64,000 nt of DNA from Phytophthora colocasiae (GCA_018806915.1 JAGKQI010000031.1:868001-932000), one strand, 5' to 3'. Shown: positions 31,431 to 43,315, numbered from the stretch's first letter. Numbers and translations are program-made. Notes: a model not told the origin generated them from the letters alone.

Positions 31431-31810
31431 CTGCTCTTGTGGAGTGGAAGCTACCAGAATCCCTTCAGGAAATCAAACATCGCGTAGTACATCATACCCT
31501 TGCAATGCTCGAGAGCAATCTCCAAGCTTGGCATCACACCAGCGATAGGCTCCGTCATCGCATTGATCGGTTTGTAGTCAATAGTCTGCCTGAACTCGTT
31601 GGTGCTTGGCTTGCGGAATGGCAACGCCGGGCAGCATCATCGACTCTCACGATTCTCGAATACCCAGCCTAGCTCCACTAGGCGCTTGTTGAATGCTTCG
31701 AGGAAAGCGGATTTGCCTGGGCTGTATTGCTGCACCTTGCATTGGTACGGTGTAGCATTCTGCTTCAACCGAATCGTGAGTGGCTGTACCCTCGCAGGCG
31801 GATCATCGCC

Positions 31811-32626
31811 CTACTCAAGTCGCCAGCCGCTGTACTTGTGGAGAACCTCGTAGAGTCGTGTCGTGATATAGTCGTCAACCATACCGCGGTCGATAGCATC
31901 GTGCACGAGAGCGTCAACCACATTATGTACAATCTCAACTTCATTCGGCTTGCATGGTGGCATACCATCCGGTCCATCGAAAGAGTCATCATCGTCCGGT
32001 TCCTGACACGATTGTTGCTCAATGTCAATCCCCATCTCGACGAGCAAAATCTTGCCCACAAGCAGCTCGTTCTCATCGAAATCTACGATCAAACATCTCT
32101 TGGGATCTTGACATCTCACGGGACCTGCAGCGGTGTTAATCGTAAGTCTCACGTCGATCGCGTGAGTAAAAGTCAGTGTTGTGCCTCCCGATTGCACAGG
32201 CTCATATAGCTCAATTAGTTCGACGATTGAGTCCTGTGCTTGGAGCAGTTCAACGTGTTTCCGGGAGATGATGTTCAAATCGCAACCACTATCAGCACAA
32301 CATGGCACCTCAACCGTGTCGTTGAGCAGAGCCGTTGTACGATGGTCACTGACTGGGATAGTTGCCGTTTCTAGGCGCTTGGCTCGGTAACGATTCGGTC
32401 CATTGCCATTGGCCCCTTTCTTGCTTTTTCTCTCAGCAAGTAGCGCCTCCCTGCTAATTGACCCTTCTTGGCCGGACAAGTAAGAAACGGCTTCATCGAG
32501 GCCAGGACACTGGCTCAACCAGTGATCTATGCCACAGTGAAAACAACCTGTTATTGGCTTGCTCTCAGCTGGTGGCTGGGATTTCTTCATTGCGCTTGGT
32601 TTCACCTCCAAGCAGTTCGATTCCAC
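31811..32626 (-). pseudogene. Gypsy zinc knuckle and protease segment
   Basis: Starts with a nucleocapsid knuckle, CFHCGIDHWLSQCP. Near residue 115 it has the retropepsin site as CCADSGCDLNIISRKHVELL, then a flap-like LRLTINT stretch and DFDENELLVGKILL. The 271-codon frame is the longest intact piece of this element. Confidence 0.75.
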
Positions 32627-32854
32627 CCCATTGTGCTTTTCGGCAGCGAAACCCGGTTGTTGCCCGGCTTCGGAGGATTTTCACTGTTCCTCATGTCCTT
32701 GTACCGCCATCAGCGCGTCGTGGTTGCTGACGATTGTGTTTGGATAGTAGGTTGAAAACCTTTTCCTGTTCAAACGCTTTCTCCTTGACGAGGCTGTACA
32801 GTTTAGTCTCGTCCGTTTTGCTAGACGGGTCGACGAGGCGATGGTGCGTGTCAA

Positions 32855-33454
32855 TCAGTGCCGCGGGCTCAAGGTGACGTTTAAGTATCTTGCACTTTTC
32901 CAGGTCGAAAAAGTACCAGCTAACCCATCCTGCATTATCACCTCATCGCATTTCATGAAGTACTTGATCACCCGTGCTTTCACATCGCGCTCTCGCATAT
33001 CCATCTTCAACTCGGCCTTGAAGATCGAGTCGACGTCGATGATGGCGTCATTCATCACGTTGCTCACAATTTTGTCGAGCTCCGCAACGATACGAGCTTC
33101 CGTCACATCCTCGACCGTCGGGTTCCACTCGAACTTGCAAAGCGTCTCCAGTAGTTGCCGATTGAACGAATTTTTGACGCTTCTCAACGCCTTCGTCCTG
33201 TCTTCGCCCGTCGTGGCGCAGCGAGCCTCGACGGCGTCTTTATACTCCTGACGTTCTCTCTTCCATTTCAGTAGGGCCTGGTGAGAGACGTCGGTCACGT
33301 ACGGTGGCATCAGCGCAGACGAAGTAACGGGGATCACCGTAGTAACGTCGGTGTCCATCCTGGTCGTTCTTGCGCCGGGGTGGGTTGCTTCAGCGGCTTG
33401 GTCGACTTGCATCCTTGGATTGCCTTGAATCGATCTTCCGCTGCGACTTCTCAT
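32855..33454 (-). pseudogene. Gypsy gag segment
   Basis: 200 codons, helix-rich (WKRERQEYKDAVEARCA, ALRSVKNSFNRQLLETL, RERDVKARVIKYFMKCDEVI), just inside the 5' LTR. Position and composition fit the capsid part of gag. A frameshift separates it from the knuckle at 32626. Confidence 0.65.
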
Positions 33455-33487
33455 CGTTCTTGCACGAATGACAACTAAAGTTAACTT

Positions 33488-33833
33488 TGTGACTTGCTGC
33501 CAGTTTGGGAGCTGGAACTCCCTGCAAATGCAACGTGTATTGGTTGCTTTGGTAGTGCAAAGTAAATTGCAAAGTGATCGATTCTAATGCTAGCCTTTGG
33601 GCGCTCTCGCCGGCCGCCTTGGCCGTCCAGGGAGCAGCACCCTTGCGGTTGCTCTTGTTGCTCTTGTTGCTGCCATGCATGCAAGTCAGCCTTGCCAGCT
33701 GAGCTTGCGTGCGATCTGGCCTACCGTCTGTGGACTTGTGTAGTTGCCGATGGGCTCCGCTCATCGCAACGCTTTTGGCTGCGGGATTTGTAAGCTGTCA
33801 GCAGATGCCTGCTGTCGCCAGGCCATCGCCACA
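33488..33833 (-). repeat. 5' LTR of the Gypsy element
   Basis: 346 bases. The adjacent internal sequence (minus strand AAGTTAACTTTAGTTG) does not begin with the usual TGG complement of a tRNA 3' end, so the primer is unclear. Confidence 0.88.
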
Positions 33834-33978
33834 GGGACTTGGCGAAAACGGCGATGCAATACGTGAAGGCCAGGTTGTTCAAGAAAAACAACAGCTTTGG
33901 GCGAGTGACATTACCCCTGAATACCTTGACGATGCAGTCAAGTATCTTCCTTCGCCTGACATGGTTTTGTGCGATTAA
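33834..33978 (+). pseudogene. RXLR effector copy 3, 3' part
   Basis: After the duplicated GGGAC the gene resumes LAKTAMQYVKARLFKKNN in one frame, like LTKKAKQYLNGEQ and MFKKSDE of copy 1. In the next frame it reads QLWASDITPEYLDDAVKYL, like QLWRKRISPDKLKNAANRL. A frameshift near 33890 and a stop at 33978 end it. Confidence 0.7.
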
Positions 33979-34124
33979 AACTCAACACACTTCTAAGTAT
34001 GAGCGGATGGTGTTGTCAACTAAATTAATGAAGAAATCCATAGATTTACTGGTTGCTTCTCGTGTGGGACCCGCCGCAGAAAAGTGCGAAGGTTTTTACT
34101 CCAGTAAAGAATTTCTGTGATAGA

Positions 34125-36085
34125 TAAAAGAGTGAGAGAACTGGACATCGAATTAATAACGCCATTTACCGGCATCGTGAACGACAGTGCTCGACGTTTA
34201 GGGACTTCCACCCGGAGCTGATCTCCCTGCTGGTTTCAACGATCCCGTTCAGGTCAACCTATTTGACGTCATGGAGCCGATTCTGGACAGCAAATTGCAC
34301 TGGATCAGCACTTGCAGATGCTGCTGGACTCAAACGATTACGTTTTTATGCTTTTTATTTTATTGTGCTTCCTTTCAAATTGATAAAATAAGTTTGCTTT
34401 CTCCTTTCAAAGAAATGTACATTTTCGAAAACAATCGAATAGAGTGGAGATATGCTGCAAGTTCATTTTTCTTTTTCTCTCAGTCCGTAGCAATGGTGGA
34501 AGACTTTGATGACGCGTGACCTTACTGTGCAGACGGTGACGTCTTGACTCCGTCCGGTGTAAGGTTCTACTAAATTTAGCAAGCTTCTCTCTCGTGCACA
34601 TGGTCATGCTGGAGAATACTTGTTTGGAGGGCGTGCTGGTTCTTTGCCTGTCGCTCCGGGGTTGTTTGTAAAAGGATTAGGACCAATTACAACTCCGTTA
34701 CTCCAGGATCAAGCTTAGAAACTGAACAATCTCCGTTCGGGCACAACATGGACACGAAAATGGACGAAAACGTTCGTAACAGCTGGTAATTGCAGCCCAA
34801 TCTGGTTCAATTCAAGAACCCCATGTGGCAAACCGGATTTAAGGCGTTAAGTAAGATCATTGCTAACCGCTTGGGCTATAGGGATGTTCGGATGGAGTGT
34901 GTACTGTACAAATTCCTTGTGTACGAAGAAAAAGAAGAAATTAGTTGATTAACAGTTATCAGACTTCTCGTTTTGCTAACAAAGACTTAAGCTATCAAAA
35001 CTGGAAATCACTTGACCATTACGCACGAGAAATCCAAATTCGATGTTCAGGAGGGGGTAAAACTTCAGCTGTCGGGGGTTCGAAACCAAGTTGTCGAAGG
35101 ACTTCGACGACTACGGCCTCACCAACACTAATCTTTTCCGCATGAGAGTATATGAATTGACAATGTCTGCGGAAGGAACCTAGCACCCCTTGTGTGCTTG
35201 GTTTCTCAACTCTCGTTTCACGAAAGTGTATATCATTTCGGAGTCTTCACGTTGCGTGAATCTCGTGTACGGTAAAGGTGGTCACTTCCTGAACCAGGGC
35301 ACGGAGAAGGAGGACGGATTGCAACATTGGTAGTTCACCCCCGAGCCGTCATGAAGGTGGTGATCTCGTTGTTTATGTGGCTAAGTGGGTGAACACTTTT
35401 GACCGCCCAGGGGGTTGCGTATAGTGTGTCGTCCAGCAAAGGGCAACCAAACACTAAAAACTCCAAAAGAGAGTTAGTAGTAAGGTGTCCGGCTGGATTG
35501 AGTCAGCACCACCTTCCGGTGTCCAAATGGGTATCCGGAAATTGGCTTGGCGTGTGACCTTGTGACAACCCCGTAGGTGTCGTTTGTCTTCGAACGCGAG
35601 GAGTCTGCACCGAAAGTGTTATCTCCAAAAGATTGTAGAACTAGATCCTAAGGGAGAGTGGTAACCAAATAAACACTTCCCAAACGGTGGTTAATTAGTC
35701 CGAAAGTGGGTAAGCACTTATGGGCAAAGTACTTCCCCTCCAACAGTTAACCAAATATACAAGAGAGTTAAACCAAAATATACAACCGCTTCTTATTCTT
35801 TTCGGCCCTCGAGCGGTGGGCACTCCAAATGCCAGTACGACTAGAGCAAAATCCGGAACACTGGCACAGTTTCGGGGCTCTTTAAACAGCGCACCACTTC
35901 CGATAGATTCACTAGAAACCTTCGGAAGAATAGAATCCAATATATATGTTCAAAATGCTATGTAGTATTTCAACACACACACACAACCAATACAGTCCAA
36001 ACACACAAAGCAGTCAAATCAATCAATTTTAGGGGTGACTACCACTAACCTCCCAAAATGCAGTTATAATATAAAATAATACCCG
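34125..36085. other. 2-kb stretch without a supported gene
   Basis: No open frame with recognisable content. A short CA run lies near 35972-35981. Parts near 35200-35700 look repetitive in style but I found no partner in the window. Confidence 0.4.
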
Positions 36086-36227
36086 AAAGTATTGTCAGTT
36101 TCATTCGAATTCGTGAGAATAGCCTGAATCGAATCGTTTTGGCGAATCGATTTCGAATCGATTCGTGACATTTTTAGCCAGTCAGAAGCTCCAATCGCTC
36201 GCCCATTCAGACCGGCAAGCGACAGCG

Positions 36228-37358
36228 ATGTCAAGCATTCAGCAGGCGGTCAATGGGCGCCACGCATCAAGAAGCACCATCATGCACGCACTGTATGGAT
36301 ACTTCTACCTGGGCTTGTCGAAAAGCCGGCTGGCAACGATCTACCACAAGCATATCAACACCATCTCGAACTGGATCCAACGTTTCGAGGCTGACAACGA
36401 CTACGAACGCCGCGCTACAAAGCGCACCAGCCAACTCACAGCAGAGCAGAGGGAGTGGTTGCTAGACTTCTACGCGAAGCACCCGGTTGCATTTCTCGAT
36501 GAAGCTAAGGCTGCGTTTGAACACCAGTTCACACGCTTTATTTCGATCTCAACGGTATGGAGGGCCTTACGGCAGCATGGACTCACGTGGAAGGTTCTCG
36601 AGCGACGTGCGATGAACATTAAGATCAACGATATTGTGCGCTTCACGCTCGAGCTGAGCACGATTAAGTGGTGTCAAATGAACATTCAGTTCCTCGACGA
36701 AGTCAGTTTTGACAACAGGGGCATGCTGCGCTCGCGAGGTTACTGTTTGAAAGGAACGAAGCTCGCGTTTCGTGGAGAGTTTAATAGGAAAGCTCGGGTT
36801 TCGTTGCTGTGCTTCATATCTGTGGATGGGCTCGTGGAAACATTTCACACTGACGGGACCTTTGACCGATCTATGTTCATTGAGTGCTGCCGTGTACATG
36901 CGCATTCGGGGAAGACTGTGCACCAATACCCAGGAAGCGGCTCCGTGTGGATCCTGGATGGTGCCAAGATCCATTGTCACCCCGACATCGTCTACTATCT
37001 GCGGTCACTGGTGATCATTCCCATTTTTCTTCCGGCATACTGTCCATTTTACAACCCGATCGAGTATCTCTTTGGCTTGATCAAGAAAGCATTCAAGCGG
37101 CAGTACGTTGAAGGGTCCAAGCAAAGCCAAGCTGTACTCATTGCCAATGTACTCCAGCAGTTCCACGATTTCGACATGACGAATATTTTTGAGCACTGTG
37201 GGTGGAGTGTGACCGGTGAGTTTGACCCGACCTCGGCCCTGGGGGATGAGTACGTGAGTACACTGCGAGCTGGGCAATTCGGCGTGGACGATTTGCTGGA
37301 ATTCTCCGAGCGCGGAGATCCTGATGATGACGATGCGTGCTCGAGTGACGATGACTAA
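36228..37358 (+). CDS. IS630/Tc1-like DDE transposase (DD34E)
   Basis: 376 residues from the first ATG (MSSIQQAVNGRHASRS), uninterrupted. The N-terminal half has a homeodomain-like HTH (GLSKSRLATIYHKHINTIS then NWIQRFE) and a winged-helix part (ISTVWRALRQHGLTWKVLER). The DDE_3 core has D in IQFLDEVSFDNRG, D in VWILDGAKIHCH and E in FYNPIEYLFGLIK, with 34 residues between the last two. The end is very acidic (DPDDDDACSSDDD). The frame is complete, so the protein may be made. It faces a second gene on the other strand. Confidence 0.85.
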   Translation: MSSIQQAVNGRHASRSTIMHALYGYFYLGLSKSRLATIYHKHINTISNWIQRFEADNDYERRATKRTSQLTAEQREWLLDFYAKHPVAFLDEAKAAFEHQFTRFISISTVWRALRQHGLTWKVLERRAMNIKINDIVRFTLELSTIKWCQMNIQFLDEVSFDNRGMLRSRGYCLKGTKLAFRGEFNRKARVSLLCFISVDGLVETFHTDGTFDRSMFIECCRVHAHSGKTVHQYPGSGSVWILDGAKIHCHPDIVYYLRSLVIIPIFLPAYCPFYNPIEYLFGLIKKAFKRQYVEGSKQSQAVLIANVLQQFHDFDMTNIFEHCGWSVTGEFDPTSALGDEYVSTLRAGQFGVDDLLEFSERGDPDDDDACSSDDD

Positions 37359-37419
37359 TTTAGTGTTGGAAATGCGTGTTTGTTTGGAATTTGAGTTTGG
37401 TGCTACTTAAGAGTAAGAG

Positions 37420-38516
37420 TCATTCATGGTCGATGTCCTCCTGATTTGGAATGGAGGCTAGCACGGACGAGACCTCCGCACTATCTGGTTGTATAACCAC
37501 GTCCTCGCCCATGGCCTCAATAACATCCAAATGATTCTCCAGCATTTGATTCATGGAAATGATGGCAGTCTGCAGCACTTGAACGGTTTGCTCGAAGTGC
37601 TGGATCTTTGTCTGCATGGCCTGTACGACTTTCTTCGCCATCTTTACGCTGCGCTGCACACGCTGTAAGTGCTGGTCGCTTGAGTTTGACGCAGGCCTGA
37701 CAGAGCTACTAGATTCGGTGGCGGGCCCTTGGCGATTTCGCGCTCGTGCTGAGGCCTGGGTTTCTTCAAAACGAGTGAGGCCCACAGGCGCCACGACATA
37801 TCTTGTGCACTAAACGTAGCATCCCATTTCTCCTTGAGAGTAGTGATCATGAGTTGGTGGAGCTCTTCTGTCGCAGCACCCCCACGATCGATAGCAGCCG
37901 GACCGATGCACTGATCTTCAAAGGCTGCAAACTGGCCAACGGTGGATATCTCGTTGCTGTACTTATAGACTGAGAGAATTGCGGGTTCCTCCTTGCGTTT
38001 CAGCAAATATTTACGATCGTTCGCACTTGTCCACGGATTCAGCACCTTGCCGTTCATCTTCAAAGAAGTGTACTTCTCAAACATCGTAATTGATGGTTCA
38101 TGCTCATCAACCGTCCAGACTGGCGGTTCTCCAGTCGGAATAGCTAGTGGCTTCAACTCGCGCTGAATGATACCCCAAAGCATGGTTTTCACCTCATCCC
38201 ATGTGTCGCGTTGAACTGCGTGCGTGCCCATCCGCAATCCCGATGTCAGACGCTGGTTGACAGTGTTCTTCAATCGTACATCGACCGAGAGCTTGATCAA
38301 CGGATCATGCGAAGAAAGCGACTCACGCTGTTGCTCAAGACGCGGGCTTCGCCTCTGGTGCGGCGAGGAAGCCACCTCTTGCTGTTGTTGAAGGCGCCTC
38401 TGGTACGGCGAAGGGCGTGGAGTGGAACCTCGTGCCACTCGTTCATGACTGGGAGTGTTGTCCTGGAGCGATACCCGTCGAGGAAAGCTGCGCCGGACCG
38501 GAGTTGTCAGGCTCAT
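37420..38516 (-). CDS. Second protein of the IS630-like element, unrecognised (coiled coil)
   Basis: Two overlapping minus-strand frames belong together. The first (38516-37644, 290 codons) starts MSLTTPVRRSFPRRVSLQDN, is Arg/Gln/Ser-rich, and continues with KMNGKVLNPWTSANDRKYLL and MSWRLWASLVLKKP. The second (to 37420) carries a coiled coil (VQRSVKMAKKVVQAMQTKI then EQTVQVLQTAIISMNQML) and an acidic end. A frame change near 37700 is needed, either an indel or a small intron. I know no family. The Trp-rich segment followed by a coiled coil suggests a DNA- or protein-binding accessory factor of the transposase. Convergent to the transposase with a gap of about 60 bases. Confidence 0.5.
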
Positions 38517-38619
38517 TGCTGGAGGAATGCAAAGTGATGAAAGATTGGCTGCAAATCGATTCGAAAAACGCCACTTTTCCCTCCCGGTTCTACAAATTAT
38601 AGCAAAAACGACAATATCA

Positions 38620-39425
38620 ACTGGAATATGAAATGGAAGGGGTCACGCCCGGGATACGCCGCCCTGATCACCTTTCCAACTTGGTCTTACCCTGGCGGAG
38701 ATTCACGCGGCGGTGACGCTTGTCGACGCGGCCTGACGCTTGTTCGGCTACACGTGAAGCCCTCTTCTCGAGGCTAGTCCACGGCTCCTCACAGTGTGTC
38801 TTGGGAACACCTTCCAAGACTTTGCACTTGCGACCTTGGTGGTAAAGTGAACTTTCTTTAATGTATAATAGCTAGCACTAGCTAAACATGCAAAAATATA
38901 CTTGGTTTCACTATGTAGTACATGTAGGGGCGTCTCATCAGGAAGAGGCTTGCATTTCAGTAGAATACCATAGAACACGGAAGAATTCCAGCTGGCTCTG
39001 GACACATCATCGTCGGTCGTCTTGGTCGGTCGGAAATATATGGCCTTGAGTATGCCCGAGACTCAACCAGGATACTGGGTACAAATACAGCCAGTCCTCG
39101 ATAGTCCAACGTTAACCTCTACTTCAAACCTTCGACTGCTAGTTTGGGTCTCGCATATAATCCAGAAATATAACCCCTTGGTCATGGCGTTAACGAATAG
39201 TCACTTGATTTTCACATGCAAGCCATCAGGAGTGTATCATCCGGAGTATGTCAGGATCTTTTGAAGTCGTTTCCATCTTTTGGAGTTGGCAACCCCTTCC
39301 CAGGCTTGCCCTCGTCCCTTGGCACCCACGACTGTGCCTTAACCCTGAAATCATCTGGACCAATAATATCTTCAAGGCCGCTCTGGCTCTGGGAACCGGC
39401 AGTCCATAAAAAAATGTAGAGTCAC
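38620..39425. other. Stretch without a supported gene
   Basis: No supported frame or repeat. It may include upstream parts of the pseudogene that follows. Confidence 0.35.
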
Positions 39426-39429
39426 AGCT

Positions 39430-40075
39430 TCACATTTACCAGAATGGAAAAGAGAAATTCCGTCATGATTTTGGCAAAAATGACGATATGGCTGAGTATT
39501 TTCCTCATTACGCTGTGCATTACGCGGACGCTTAACATTCCTTAGAGGAAGCGACGAAGGGATTTCGTCTTGCGTTGGTGTACTCCATTTTTTTTACCGT
39601 TGACAATGCTAGAACGCCACGAGATGAATCTCTAAGATTTGGTCAATGCCATCTCAAAAATGAATGGTGATGATAATTCCTTTGCGCTGTTATTGAACCA
39701 GGAAAAAGAGTATTCGAGACTTGTGTTGGGGGACTTTAAAGGGAATCGACAGTGCGAGATTCCAAGCTCTTGATGGCGCACATTTAGGGGTTCCGAAAGA
39801 AAATCAATTGCTTTTCTTGATCGTGCAACGCAACATAACGTCTTCTACAAAGAAAGCGGTAATGCAAACGAGAAACGAGGATCTGGTAACGCCATTACTT
39901 GGTTCAGTACCGCTAGAGATGCACTAGGAAAAGGGTAGTGATGTGAAGGAAAGAGTGAACTTTCTGAATCCAGGTCAAGAAGCCCTACATCAACTGTGGG
40001 ATGGAAATAAATACAGCAAAATAACACAACCTGAAGCCATTGTAGCCCGAAACACCCGGAAGAAGCGATGGATTT
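39430..40075 (+). pseudogene. Degraded gene, unidentified
   Basis: Consistent plus-strand reading in shifting frames: KEKFRHDFGKNDDMAEYFPH then YAVHYADA, stop, HSLEEATKGFRLALVYSI, later ERVNFLNPGQEALHQLW. The long conserved-looking text with few breaks indicates a decayed protein gene. It resembles a multi-copy hypothetical protein of fungi and oomycetes, but I cannot name the family with confidence. Confidence 0.45.
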
Positions 40076-40436
40076 CATGTCCCCGGAAGCTGCAGCCAGG
40101 GATAGGAAAAAAATAAATTGGCAAGGGTTTTTAGGATATTATATCATTGTCGTTTTGAAAGCAGTGTTTATGCTGGCCCAGATTTGTATGGCAAGATCTA
40201 GAGTGTGTGCAATACTGTATTGCAATCTCCGGATCCCATGCAATCGGGCACTGCACAAAGATACAGCAATTTCATATGCTTTGTTGCTTCAAGTATGGGC
40301 TTCAATATCACACAAAACAAGATAGCAAACAGCGCTGTTCTTATCGAGGAAATAACAAAACGGTACGGGAAACCGTCGCTCGTTTTAAGGAGTGATCGGA
40401 TATAGAGTCTCCTAGTTGTGCACCCGTGTTCTAGTC

Positions 40437-40452
40437 CTCATTTCCACATTCT
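40437..40452 (+). promoter_or_regulatory. Oomycete initiator-like site before hAT relic
   Basis: CTCATTTCCACATTCT is a near-ideal oomycete Inr plus flanking region, about 100 bases before the ATG at 40540. Confidence 0.45.
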
Positions 40453-40539
40453 CATCCTTCCACCGCCGCCTCTGTTTGACAGCATCCCGTGCTCATCGTC
40501 TTTCCAGTAACCATCGACCTGTTTCCTCCATTCAACACT

Positions 40540-41310
40540 ATGGCACTCAACAAAAACAAGTTGCGTTGCGGAGACGTTCCCCCTGTCGTCAAGTACTTCT
40601 TCGAGATCTCCGGCTCAGCTGAACCCGTGGTCTACAAATGCATCAAGGGTGGGTCTAAGCCGACGAATAAGTGGAAACCCGGCTACATAACTCTGTATAG
40701 GCACCTCCAACGATGCCAAGGCGAAGATTTCAGAGCCTGTCACGCACCTCCCTCAAAACTAAGAAGAACAACCTCGGATTTGAAGTTGAGGAATACGTAA
40801 GTGAACGGGATCTACAGTAGTCGTATTCAAATGGCTAGAAGGTTGTCATGCGTGACATGGCATTATCGGAAGTGGACGATCAATTGACGCGTGAACTAGC
40901 TGGCATATAATTAAATTCTCAGGTCAGTAGTAAGTCAATCAAGACATACATACACCAACTAGTGCCGCTCGTTGAACTCGTGATCAACGATATACTTCCC
41001 GAGCACTTTGCCATCATGTTCGACGGCTGGCAGGACAACACTACACACTACATCGCAGTGTTTGCTTTTTTCCAGAGGGACAACAAGGTCAACGAGGTGC
41101 TCCTCGAACGATTGTTCAGCTCTGCTAAGCATGTCATGACGGACCGCAGGAACAGGATGTCTCACTCCTTTTTGAGGCTGTTATGTTTCTGAAGGTGAAT
41201 AGAGACTTCTGGGACTCCAGACGCGTTGCTAAGGCTATCAGAGCTTCGCATGCAACGACCTCGCGCGAGGTTGTGCAGCCCCAAGTAAGTACCGACGTAA
41301 TGTAGGTAGC
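40540..41310 (+). pseudogene. hAT-like transposase relic
   Basis: The ATG at 40540 starts MALNKNKLRCGDVPPVVKYF, a BED-finger protein (VVYKCIKGGSK, then YITLYRHLQRC). A second piece at 40962-41192 reads HFAIMFDGWQDNTTHYIAVF, the conserved start of the hAT RNase-H-like core. Then FLKVNRDFWDSRRVAKAI follows in another frame. It is broken by frameshifts and lacks the C-terminus. It lies just left of the piggyBac-type element. Confidence 0.6.
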
Positions 41311-41970
41311 CGTTTTGTATTGCGACTCACAACGCAATCGGAAATTGCAATTTTTGAGTTAGTGCAGTTGGGTATTGGTACTGAAATCATGACCACAGTT
41401 TGGCATTTGCAAGGAGTTTTTTGTCGGCGGAAAGACCAATTTATTTTTTCCTATCCCTGGCTGAAGCATTGGCGTGGGCTGCGGCATGTGCGGCAACGTC
41501 GAGAAGGCGTGTGCCAAGGAAATGACGGCGTGTGCGGGAATGTCGTGGTGGCGTTGGAGTTGGAGCCTGTCGGTGGACTTCGTTAGACGTCGAAGGAATC
41601 CAGCCCAGTGGGAGCGAGACTGTGGGGGCTTCTGACTTTTCTTAGCACGCGCTCCGCGAAGAAAGTTCGAAGTCTTCGTCTTTATCATGTCTTTCATTGG
41701 TGACTTCAAGCCGCACGATCTCTTCCGAGGTGAGAGAAGACTCCTTTCCGGAGAGAACTTTAACTACACCGCTTTCAAAGCGTGGCTTGTGGGCTGAGAT
41801 ATTTCGCAGTTGGTGTCACGTCCAATATAGTCGCATGTTTGGGTCTTGCAGAAATTTGCAAAGTGAGGAGACTGCTGGAGCGTCGAGTGCTTTATGTACA
41901 TCAGAGCTGTCTCGTCGAAGTTGTTTTCGTACAGTCCCAGAAGGCCACTGCTTGCTCATTATTGATGCGC

Positions 41971-41984
41971 TTAACCCTATTGCG
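41971..41984 (+). repeat. Left TTAA and terminal inverted repeat of piggyBac-type element
   Basis: TTAACCCTATTGCG, exact inverse of 50407-50420. Confidence 0.78.
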
Positions 41985-42032
41985 CGCCTCAAGGATTAAC
42001 TATACTATACAAATTCATGTTAATGCCTCCTA

Positions 42033-42165
42033 AAAGGTCGCTCACTGCGCCCTTTTCGAAAATCACGGTAGTTCGGCTTGGTTACGAGAGCACAACCATC
42101 GTACGTTTTCTATAATGTGTAGAAAAAGGAGACGATAAAACGCTCTCTGAGCGCCTTTTTACAAA
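42033..42165. repeat. Left subterminal palindromes
   Basis: AAAGGTCGCTCACTGCGCCC (42033 on) and AACGCTCTCTGAGCGCCTTT (42142 on), imperfect hairpins related to those at 50319-50400. Probable transposase-binding sites. Confidence 0.6.
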
Positions 42166-42795
42166 ATCACTGTACTACTCTAAGCTCCATCTGATTGGCT
42201 TTAAATTTTATTTTTTTGATCGACTAGTCGAACTCGTCGCTGATTGGTTCAATGTATGGTACAGAGTACCCAAAACATATCTTACAGAGCAAATAGTTTT
42301 CTTTACTGAAAGTTATCGCCCCTCAACAGTTTATGACCAACGAAGTAACCTTGCGTTGACGACGTTGACAGTGCGTAGAGAGGTGACATGTTGCGATGGC
42401 TGGATTCGCCTTCGGCTGGTGCTACGTGTACTTCCAGACTGCCACTGCTTGTAACACTTCGTACAATGCAGTGCAAGAACGCTGATTTACTTCACATCCA
42501 CGCCAGTTGTGTGGGATAATTGCTTTTATGCTCTCTAGAAAATATGCAGTGGATTTTATCAACAATGGTGCATGTATCTTGGCTTGAGTATGAAGTTCAT
42601 ATATGATGTGCATCAATTTTAAATTTTCTATACCTTCAACAGCTGCATTTTTAGGATCTAGTAACCTCCTTTATCAAATGCCATTTATTTTCCGAACGTA
42701 ATACTGATAGTAAAAAGTGTATCCTTAACAATTTATAAAAATTGGACGGCTCTGCTGCCTACCCATTGCTAAAGCGCAGGAAGTGCGGGAGGGAG

Positions 42796-43315
42796 ATGTC
42801 TGGTACTAGGAAGCGCGCCAAGGCGACACAGGCCCCCCATCCAAGCAAGCGAACGCGTGTTACCAGATCTTCTGTGTCGGAGACACCATCAAACACAAGC
42901 TGCGGGTTGATCGAGTTTAGGCATGCCTGGGCCCATTTACGAAGGGAAGGGTGGACTTCGAAGCCACCGACAGGACTCGAGAGTCGGTATCGCTACGTTA
43001 AGCCTGGTGGAGACCCACGCGGGTTGGAAGGAGAGGACTTTCTCCTCGGGGAAGAAGCAGTTCTACGTTTTGTAACGCCAGAAGCGTTCTTTGATTCGAC
43101 GGATGCAGGTAAAATGCAATGCGGAATACGTCAAGGTTCTGATCTAACATTATGTGTGCTAGTGCCAGACGACAACAGTACCCGTGAAGACCAGCAAGAT
43201 CAAGGGGGATATGGTGGACGTAGCCAGAGACGAGATCAAGTTGCTGCTGCGAGTAGCGAACAAGACGTTGCTGTAAGCATTGGTGGCAGTTCGGTCGGTA
43301 CTGGCCAGGCACAAG
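42796..43315 (+). CDS. PiggyBac-type transposase gene, exon 1
   Basis: From the ATG at 42796 (MSGTRKRAKATQAPHP) the exon encodes a basic N-terminus. It is followed by a compact domain with FRHAWAHLRREGWTSKPPTG and then YRYVKPGGDPRGLEGEDFLL and GEEAVLRFV, a W/GW module I associate with oomycete piggyBac-like proteins. The 5' splice site AAG|GTGAGT at 43316 is strong. The exon ends in phase 1. The intron is 65 nt, with branch-like TTCTAAC and CGACAG at 43375-43380. Confidence 0.65.

Larger units (their letters stand above)
27808..33833 (-). mobile_element. Chromodomain Gypsy (Metaviridae-type) LTR retrotransposon, decayed
   Basis: 6,026 bp with 346-bp LTRs starting TGTGAC and ending CACA, flanked by 5-bp duplications GGGAC (27803-27807, 33834-33838). 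The LTRs differ at about 13 sites (roughly 4%), so it is clearly older than the two copia elements. Order on the minus strand is gag, protease, reverse transcriptase, RNase H, integrase, chromodomain. A purine tract (GGGGGGGCAG) abuts the 3' LTR. Coding frames are broken many times, and a 92-bp tandem repeat disrupts RNase H. It is inserted in RXLR copy 3. Confidence 0.9.
36092..38614 (+). mobile_element. IS630-like DNA transposon carrying two convergent genes
   Basis: Putative ends: TA + TTGTCAGTTT at 36090-36101 and AAACGACAA + TA at 38606-38616, a short imperfect inverted repeat with TA duplication. Subterminal AATCGATTCG motifs occur at both ends (36145-36165 and 38557-38566), and a GGCG/CGCC block lies near each. 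Between them are a plus-strand DDE transposase and a minus-strand second gene. Boundaries are tentative, the content is clear. Confidence 0.55.
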
